DNA of 47,030 nucleotides from Bacteroidales bacterium (GTDB lineage Bacteria > Bacteroidota > Bacteroidia > Bacteroidales > Muribaculaceae): positions 1 to 47,030 of the forward strand of contig JAQXTJ010000135.1 in NCBI GenBank assembly GCA_029219425.1, read 5' to 3'. Positions 41,937 to 47,030 of this stretch are shown here, in pieces (position 1 is the stretch's first letter; the number at the start of each line of letters is the position of its first letter). A program made the translations under genes and the position numbers. A model generated the notes under the pieces. The model had not been told where the DNA came from. It saw only the letters and a program-made list of their open reading frames with translations, and ran no database searches.

Positions 41937-44621
41937 TTATTCGGTTATTTCGTCGGTGTCGAATAGCGACTGCTGGCCTGTGAGCTCGTCGAAGATTTCC
42001 TTTTGCGACTTTTCGCGCTCCTGTGGCTCGGCGGTTTGCTCCAGCTCTTCGGCTGAATCGGATGCAGGCTCTTCGAGCGGCTCCTCTTCCACTATGCGCG
42101 GCTCAATCTCGGTGATTGTGCCGATGGCATAGTTGGTGAGCCGCTTGCCCTTGGCACGGAAGCTCTTGGTGCCTATAAACTCGTCGGCATCGATGATGAG
42201 GTCGTCGCGGAAGGAGTCGCCACCGCCAAATTTCACGCTGAAGCGCGAATACCGGGCATCGCTGAGCAAGATGAGGCGCGACTCGGGATTTCCGCCAATG
42301 AAGCTCTGCCGCTTGGCCGACGACTCGAATGGGAAGCGCTTGATGTAGGTGGATTTCTGGTCGGCATCGTAGAGAATGGCGGTCCAAATCTTGTCCTTCT
42401 GGAATTTCTCAATGCGCAGAATGTTGTCGTCGTAGTGGTTCTCGGCGTCGAATGAGGTGGTTACGAACTCACCGCTCTTGAGGATGACGAGAACCTGGTC
42501 GTTGCCAAGGAACTCGCCGAGCGAGAAGCCGCGTCCGTCGTAGTTGATGCGCAGCACATCGGGGTCGAACCACACCTCGCGTCCGCCCAGGGTGGAGGTG
42601 CCATGTTCCTTGAGGGTGATGCGGTGAATCTCGTTCTTTGTGACGAGGTTGCCTCGCGACTGGCGTCCCTTGATGGCAAGCTCGGAGAGGTCAACGTCGA
42701 ATTGCAGCACCTTGAGGCGGAACTTGGGCTTGAGGGTGATTTTGAGCACCTCGGCCTCGCCATTGGCATTGGCTGTGAACCACAGGATGCGTGATCCCGG
42801 CTTTCCTTGGGTGAGGTCGTACTCCTTGTCGCGTGTTAGTCCGGTGACGGCGAATCGCTTCATATACACGATGCCTCCCTTGCCATCCTGATAGAGCACG
42901 TTGTAGATGGTGCGTGTGTCGTTGCGCTTGAACACGCTTAGATACTGGATGTTCTTGCCCACATACAGCTTGTCGGCCACGCGCACGAGCTTGTATTTTC
43001 CGTCGCGGTAGAATATGATGATATCGTCGATGCTCGAGCAGTTGCACACAAATTCGTCCTTCTTGAGTCCCATGCCTATGAAGCCTTCCTCGCGGTTGAT
43101 GTAGAGCTTCTCGTTGGCCTCGGCCACGGTGGCCGCCACTATGTTGTCGAAGTTGCGGATAATGGTGCGTCGCGGGAAGTGGGAGCCATATTTGGCCTTT
43201 ATTCCCCCATACCACTCGATGGTGAAGTCGATGATGTGGGCAAGCTTGTTGTCGATGTCGGCAATGCGCTCGCGAAGGGTGGCTATGTAGTTGTCGGCAG
43301 CATCGCTGTTGAAGCGAATGATTCGCTTCATCTTGATTTCCATGAGGCGCAGAATGTCGTCGCGTGTGATTTCGCGGTAGAATGAGGCCTTGAATGGCTC
43401 CAGACGGCTGTCGATGTGAGCTACTGCCTCGTCGGTGCTACGGCTTTGCTCATACTCGGCGTCCTTGTAGATGCGCTCCTCTATGAATATTTTCTCGAGC
43501 GACGCAAAGAGCAGCGACTCCATGTCCTCGCCGCGCTTTATCTCCAGCTCCTGGCGTAGCATTTCCACTGTGCGGTCCACGCCATGGCGCAGCACATCGC
43601 TCACGGTGAGGAAGTGAGGCTTGTGGTCCTTGATTACGCAGCAGTTGGGCGAGATGCTCGTCTCGCAGTCGGTGAAGGCATAGAGTGCGTCGATCATCTT
43701 GTCGCTCGACGTTCCAGCCTGGAGATAGACGATAATCTCGGCCTTGTCGGATGTGTTGTCGTCGATTTTGCGGATTTTTATTTTCCCCTTCTCCTGGGCT
43801 TTGAGAATTGAGTCGATGAGAGTGGAGGTGTTCTTGCCATAGGGAAGGTCGTTGATTACGAGCGTCTTGTTGTCGCGCTTCTCGATTTTGGCACGCACGC
43901 GCACCTGGCCGCCACGCTCGCCATCGTTGTAGCGGCTCACGTCGATGTAGCCACCCGTAGCCTGGAAGTCGGGATAGAGGTGGAACTCCTCGCCTCGCAG
44001 ATAAGCCACGGCGGCATCGAGCAGCTCATTGAAGTTGTGCGGCAAGATTTTGCACGATAGTCCCACGGCAATTCCCTCGGCACCCTGGGCCAGCAGCAAC
44101 GGGAACTTCACCGGGAGGGTGACAGGCTCCTGCTTGCGGCCGTCGTAGGAAAGAGTCCAGTCGGTAATCTTTGGGCTATAAACCACATCGAGGGCGAAAT
44201 CTGACAGGCGAGCCTCGATGTAACGGCCGGCAGCAGCGCGGTCGCCGGTGAGCACGTTGCCCCAGTTGCCCTGCGTCTCTATGAGCATCTCTTTTTGTCC
44301 GAGCTGCACTATGGCATCCTTTATCGACGCGTCGCCGTGAGGGTGATACTGCATGGTGTTGCCCACGATGTTGGCCACTTTGTTGAATCGGCCGTCGTCG
44401 AGCTCCTTCATGGAGTGGAGAATGCGTCGCTGCACGGGCTTCAGTCCGTCCTCAATGTGAGGCACGGCACGCTCGAGAATCACATAGGAAGCATAGTCGA
44501 GAAACCAGCTCTGGTACATTCCCGACAGTTGCAGGCGCTTATCTTTTGGAACCTGATAGGAGGAGTGCGCCTCACCGCCTATCTCTTCAATTTCGTCGTC
44601 AAAATCTTTTTCCATTGACAA
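41937..44621 (-). CDS. parC: DNA topoisomerase IV subunit A (ParC-type gyrase A family)
   Basis: 894 residues. N-terminal breakage-reunion domain with YASYVILERAVPHIEDGLKP, QYHPHGDASIKDAIVQLGQ and the catalytic Tyr 134 in AAAGRYIEARLSDFA. The C-terminal beta-propeller region lacks a clear GyrA box and ends in an acidic, glutamate-rich tail (EEEPLEEPASDSAEELEQ), as in the second type-IIA A subunit of Bacteroidetes, hence ParC and not GyrA. Decatenates chromosomes. The partner B subunit gene is not in the window. Confidence 0.93.
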   Translation of the reverse strand: MSMEKDFDDEIEEIGGEAHSSYQVPKDKRLQLSGMYQSWFLDYASYVILERAVPHIEDGLKPVQRRILHSMKELDDGRFNKVANIVGNTMQYHPHGDASIKDAIVQLGQKEMLIETQGNWGNVLTGDRAAAGRYIEARLSDFALDVVYSPKITDWTLSYDGRKQEPVTLPVKFPLLLAQGAEGIAVGLSCKILPHNFNELLDAAVAYLRGEEFHLYPDFQATGGYIDVSRYNDGERGGQVRVRAKIEKRDNKTLVINDLPYGKNTSTLIDSILKAQEKGKIKIRKIDDNTSDKAEIIVYLQAGTSSDKMIDALYAFTDCETSISPNCCVIKDHKPHFLTVSDVLRHGVDRTVEMLRQELEIKRGEDMESLLFASLEKIFIEERIYKDAEYEQSRSTDEAVAHIDSRLEPFKASFYREITRDDILRLMEIKMKRIIRFNSDAADNYIATLRERIADIDNKLAHIIDFTIEWYGGIKAKYGSHFPRRTIIRNFDNIVAATVAEANEKLYINREEGFIGMGLKKDEFVCNCSSIDDIIIFYRDGKYKLVRVADKLYVGKNIQYLSVFKRNDTRTIYNVLYQDGKGGIVYMKRFAVTGLTRDKEYDLTQGKPGSRILWFTANANGEAEVLKITLKPKFRLKVLQFDVDLSELAIKGRQSRGNLVTKNEIHRITLKEHGTSTLGGREVWFDPDVLRINYDGRGFSLGEFLGNDQVLVILKSGEFVTTSFDAENHYDDNILRIEKFQKDKIWTAILYDADQKSTYIKRFPFESSAKRQSFIGGNPESRLILLSDARYSRFSVKFGGGDSFRDDLIIDADEFIGTKSFRAKGKRLTNYAIGTITEIEPRIVEEEPLEEPASDSAEELEQTAEPQEREKSQKEIFDELTGQQSLFDTDEITE

Positions 44622-44699
44622 AAATGAGTGCTATATATCAATTTGGCTAAAAATGAGGTCAAGGCCTCCCATACAGGCAGGCAATGCCCCAATTAGTTG

Positions 44700-44707
44700 C
44701 AAATTTA
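44700..44707 (-). promoter_or_regulatory. -7 element TAAATTTG for parC
   Basis: Minus strand TAAATTTG 79 bases upstream of the parC ATG; no -33 at the usual spacing. It lies upstream of, and pointing away from, the aminotransferase relic. Confidence 0.45.
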
Positions 44708-44773
44708 GCAAAAAAAATCCAAGCCTCACGCATCACATCGCAAAAAACGCGAAAAATAATCACGACTCACTAC

Positions 44774-45082
44774 GGTGTGTGTAATGGACGGCAACTGCTG
44801 CGAACCCCTCTGCGCGAGAAGCACGAGGGCGGATATGAGATGGACTTCGAAAATTTGCACACTGTGGTGGAGGATTTCAATTCGCGCGGTAAGGGCAGGG
44901 TGAAGATGCTTATAATGAGCAATCCGCACAACCCGGCAGGAATATGTTGGGACAGCGAAACTCTCGCAAGGCTGGCCGACTTCGGCAAGGGGCACGGCTT
45001 CATGCGCCTCAATGTTGCTACGCAGCGCAGCGTGCCTGAGCAGGCAATGCACCAGCTTGCTGCTGCGACAGGGGAGAGGTAG
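44774..45082 (+). pseudogene. Remnant of a PatB/MalY-type PLP-dependent C-S lyase (aminotransferase class I/II)
   Basis: The readable frame gives NGRQLLRTPLREKHEGGYEM, then DFENLHTVVED, KMLIMSNPHNPAGICWDSET and LARLADFGKGHG, which is the middle of a MalY/PatB protein (the NPHNP motif is diagnostic). Directly after this comes FMRLNVATQRSVPEQAM, the C-terminal end of the same family. The stretch in between, about 190 residues including the PLP lysine, is missing by an in-frame deletion near 44995-45003, and the first third is gone too. The frame happens to open at 44684, but the part before 44774 is unrelated. No function expected. Confidence 0.8.
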
Positions 45083-45086
45083 CCGC

Positions 45087-45131
45087 AAAAAATGGGAGAG
45101 GGGTATCAAGGTGACGATACCGTCTCTCCCA
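45087..45131 (-). terminator. Terminator of the acyl-CoA synthetase gene
   Basis: Minus strand: TGGGAGAG plus GGTATC (45131 down) pair with GATACC and CTCTCCCA, one or two bulges, then six T (45092-45087). It lies 37 bases after the stop at 45168. Confidence 0.9.
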
Positions 45132-45167
45132 GAGGGAATTAGAGTTGGGGTTTGGGTTTTTCTTTGA

Positions 45168-46817
45168 TTAGTGCTGATAGAGGTAACGCTTAATGGAGCG
45201 CTTGGGGGTTTTCTCGAACTCTTCATGAAGGACTTTCACGTTGGCCAGGCGGCTGTAGGCGGGGAGGTCCTTATTCAGTGAGTCGATGTTCTCGCGCATT
45301 ATTCGGGCGAGGTTGTCGAAGGAGAGTCCCTGGGATGTGCCCAGTTCGATGTCGGGGTAGATGAGTGCGATGAGCCGCTGTTCCTCCTCGATTACGAGCG
45401 ACTCGCACACAAAGGGCAGATTGTTGATGCGCTGCTCAATCTCCTCGGGGTAGATGTTCTGGCCTGATGGGCCGAGAATCATGTTCTTGCTGCGTCCGCG
45501 AATGAACAGGAAGCCATCCTCGTCGATGGTGCAGAGGTCGCCGGTGTAGAGCCAGCCGTCCTTGAGTGTGGCGGCTGTGGCTTCGGCGTTCTTGTAGTAT
45601 CCGAGCATCACGTTGTCGCCCTTCACGCGCAGCTCACCTGCCACGTTGCGTGGGTCGGTGGAGTCGATTTCGGCCACCATGCGATCCACGATTCGTCCGC
45701 ACGACTGCTCCTTGGTTTCGTCCCAGGGGGCGTAGGCGATGAGCGGAGCGCACTCGGTCATTCCGTAGCCCACGGTGTAGGGGAAGCCTATGCGGCGCAG
45801 GAATCGCTCCACGTCCTTATTGAGCGCGGCGCCGCCCACGATAATCTGCACGAGGTTTCCGCCGAATGTGGAGGTGAGACGCTCCTTGATTTTCCCGAGC
45901 AAGCGGTCGTCGATGAAAGGCATCATGAGGAGAAACTTCATCAGTGGCTTGTCGAGCAAAGGGAACACTTTGTTCTTTATGATTTTCTCAATGATGAGCG
46001 GCACGGTGATGATGAGCTTGGGGTGCACTGTGGAGAATGCGTCCATAATCACCTTGGGCGAAGGCACTCGGGTGAGGAAATGGATGTGGCACCCCTTGGT
46101 GAAGCAGTGAATTAGCTCAATGCACAGGCCATACATGTGGGCGAGCGGGAGCATACACACCACGCCGTCGCCGGGCTTGAGGAAGGTGAGACGCTCCATG
46201 CCAAACTGGATGTTTGACTCGATGGCGCGGTAGGGAATCATCACACCCTTGGAGAAGCCCATGGAGCCCGAAGTGTAGTTGATGATGGCGAGGGAGTCGC
46301 GGTGGGGCGTGGCATATTTCACGTCGGCCGGAGTGAATCGCTCGGGATATTTGTGCCCGAATATTTCATTGAGATGCCTGCGGACGTTCTCAAGGCGAGA
46401 ATCGTTGCAAAGGAGGAGGGAGAAGTCGCTTATTTGCAGCACGCCAATGAGACCGCCGAAGTGGGATGAGTCGAGATTTTCCCAAATCGACTGATCGACG
46501 AAAAAGAGCTTTGCGTCGCAGTGGTTCACGAGGTGGTGAATGTTGTCGGGCTTAAACTCGTGGAGGATGGGCACCGGGATAGCGCCGAAAGTGAGCGCGC
46601 CAAACATGGCCACGGCCCATTGCGAGGAGTTGCGTCCGCAAATGGCGATTTTGTCGCCCGGCTTCACGCCCACTTCTTCGAAGATGATGTGAATCTTGGC
46701 AATTTTTCGTGCAATATCCTTGTATTGGTAGCTAACGCCCTTGAAATCGGTGAGGGCAAGCAACTCCCAATTCTGCCGAATTGAGTTCTCGATGTATTTG
46801 TTGATATGAAGTGCCAT
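45168..46817 (-). CDS. AMP-binding long-chain acyl-CoA synthetase-like protein
   Basis: 549 residues. Adenylate-forming motifs: A3 INYTSGSMGFSKGVMIPYRA, A5 VGYGMTECAPLIAYAP, A7 GWLYTGDLCTIDEDGFLFIR and A10 with the C-terminal Lys (FEKTPKRSIKRYLYQH). The size and N-terminus (NKYIENSIRQNWELLALTDF) fit Bacteroidetes long-chain fatty acid-CoA ligases. It activates fatty acids, using ATP and CoA, presumably for phospholipid recycling. A single-gene transcript: terminator behind, -7 element in front. Confidence 0.93.
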   Translation of the reverse strand: MALHINKYIENSIRQNWELLALTDFKGVSYQYKDIARKIAKIHIIFEEVGVKPGDKIAICGRNSSQWAVAMFGALTFGAIPVPILHEFKPDNIHHLVNHCDAKLFFVDQSIWENLDSSHFGGLIGVLQISDFSLLLCNDSRLENVRRHLNEIFGHKYPERFTPADVKYATPHRDSLAIINYTSGSMGFSKGVMIPYRAIESNIQFGMERLTFLKPGDGVVCMLPLAHMYGLCIELIHCFTKGCHIHFLTRVPSPKVIMDAFSTVHPKLIITVPLIIEKIIKNKVFPLLDKPLMKFLLMMPFIDDRLLGKIKERLTSTFGGNLVQIIVGGAALNKDVERFLRRIGFPYTVGYGMTECAPLIAYAPWDETKEQSCGRIVDRMVAEIDSTDPRNVAGELRVKGDNVMLGYYKNAEATAATLKDGWLYTGDLCTIDEDGFLFIRGRSKNMILGPSGQNIYPEEIEQRINNLPFVCESLVIEEEQRLIALIYPDIELGTSQGLSFDNLARIMRENIDSLNKDLPAYSRLANVKVLHEEFEKTPKRSIKRYLYQH

Positions 46818-46839
46818 AGCGTTGTGTGATAAATTGTTG

Positions 46840-46847
46840 CAAATTTA
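46840..46847 (-). promoter_or_regulatory. -7 element TAAATTTG for the acyl-CoA synthetase gene
   Basis: Minus strand TAAATTTG 23 bases upstream of the ATG at 46817. No clear -33. Confidence 0.5.
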
Positions 46848-46905
46848 ATGAAAAGAATTAGAAAATCATAGATGATTGTGCGAAAAAAAAAGAGCTGGCA
46901 GTGGC

Positions 46906-47030
46906 TTATTCCTTGTCGAAGGGATAGCGGCGCCTGGGGTTGCGTGGGAACCATCCTTTGCGCACGCGCTCTTGCTGCTCGAAGATTTCGAGAATCGACC
47001 ACAGGCAGGAGAATCCCGCCACACCCAGCA
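46906..47030 (-). CDS. DUF4491-family membrane protein, 5' end cut by the window edge
   Basis: Only the last 41 codons are inside. They read LGVAGFSCLWSILEIFEQQE, then RVRKGWFPRNPRRRYPFDKE and TAA. The combination of a last membrane helix with SLWSILEIFEQ and a KGWFPxNPxR tail is characteristic of DUF4491, a small (about 100 residue) Bacteroidetes inner-membrane protein of unknown function. Confidence 0.85.
   Translation of the reverse strand, partial: LGVAGFSCLWSILEIFEQQERVRKGWFPRNPRRRYPFDKE

Noticed and set aside
41937..44621. Call as GyrA
   Set aside because: No clear GyrA box in the C-terminal propeller and the acidic tail fits the topoisomerase IV-type paralogue; the distinction is by family impression and not proven.

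Overview
The window looks like a chromosomal segment of a gut-type Bacteroidales bacterium, possibly Muribaculaceae, Prevotellaceae or a relative; the sequence alone does not settle the family. The evidence is a SusC/SusD pair with DUF1735 surface lipoproteins, Bacteroidetes-only small families (DUF4295, DUF4491, DUF3316, DUF5686, DUF4369), a C-terminal sorting-domain-like protein, and promoters of the Bacteroidetes type (TTG or TTTG, about 20 bases, then TAnnTTTG). Most genes are moderately GC-rich. A few short segments (about 26.0-27.5 kb and 32.8-33.2 kb) are visibly AT-rich and look acquired.

Layout. 1-5.4 kb is housekeeping: a YitT-type membrane protein (cut by the edge), an inositol monophosphatase, an Lrp/AsnC regulator divergent from a GNAT acetyltransferase, an HD-domain protein, ilvE, a small secreted protein, and the ribosomal cluster rpmB-rpmG-DUF4295. 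An AraC regulator follows (5.9-6.8 kb). 7.05-13.1 kb is a seven-gene thiamine operon on the minus strand (thiD-thiS-tenI-thiE-thiG-thiC-thiH), headed by a strong promoter and a TPP riboswitch; thiF is not in it. Then come marC, lrgAB and a secreted PEGA/SUMF1-domain protein.

17.6-26.0 kb is a compact polysaccharide-utilization locus: susC, susD, a GH18 endo-beta-N-acetylglucosaminidase-like lipoprotein, and two DUF1735 glycan-binding lipoproteins (LamG-like and discoidin-like). It ends in a very strong terminator. nagA lies a few kb further on, which fits a role in harvesting GlcNAc-containing host glycans. Between the two is an AT-rich insert with a small outer-membrane barrel gene and a secreted leucine-rich-repeat/caspase fusion, followed by a small gene that reads as a free-standing FtsZ C-terminal domain.

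31-47 kb holds tRNA-Gln, rlmD, a four-helix-bundle (S23-type) gene bracketed by inverted 7-base repeat arrays, a CYTH protein, DUF5686 and DUF4369 proteins, and a minus-strand run (dCMP deaminase, S41 protease, 5-formyl-THF cyclo-ligase, a RIC-like protein, a LuxR-type regulator). The topoisomerase IV A subunit with a DUF3316 protein, a decayed PatB/MalY aminotransferase, an acyl-CoA synthetase and a DUF4491 protein (cut by the edge) complete it.

The most interesting signals are: (i) the orphan FtsZ C-domain protein; (ii) arrays of the heptamer TTAGGAG, in which all five neighbouring genes terminate, two of them flanking the S23 gene; (iii) two 93-base REPIN-like elements with GTAG-hairpin ends; and (iv) the chimeric LRR-caspase gene with its barrel partner and a long structured leader.
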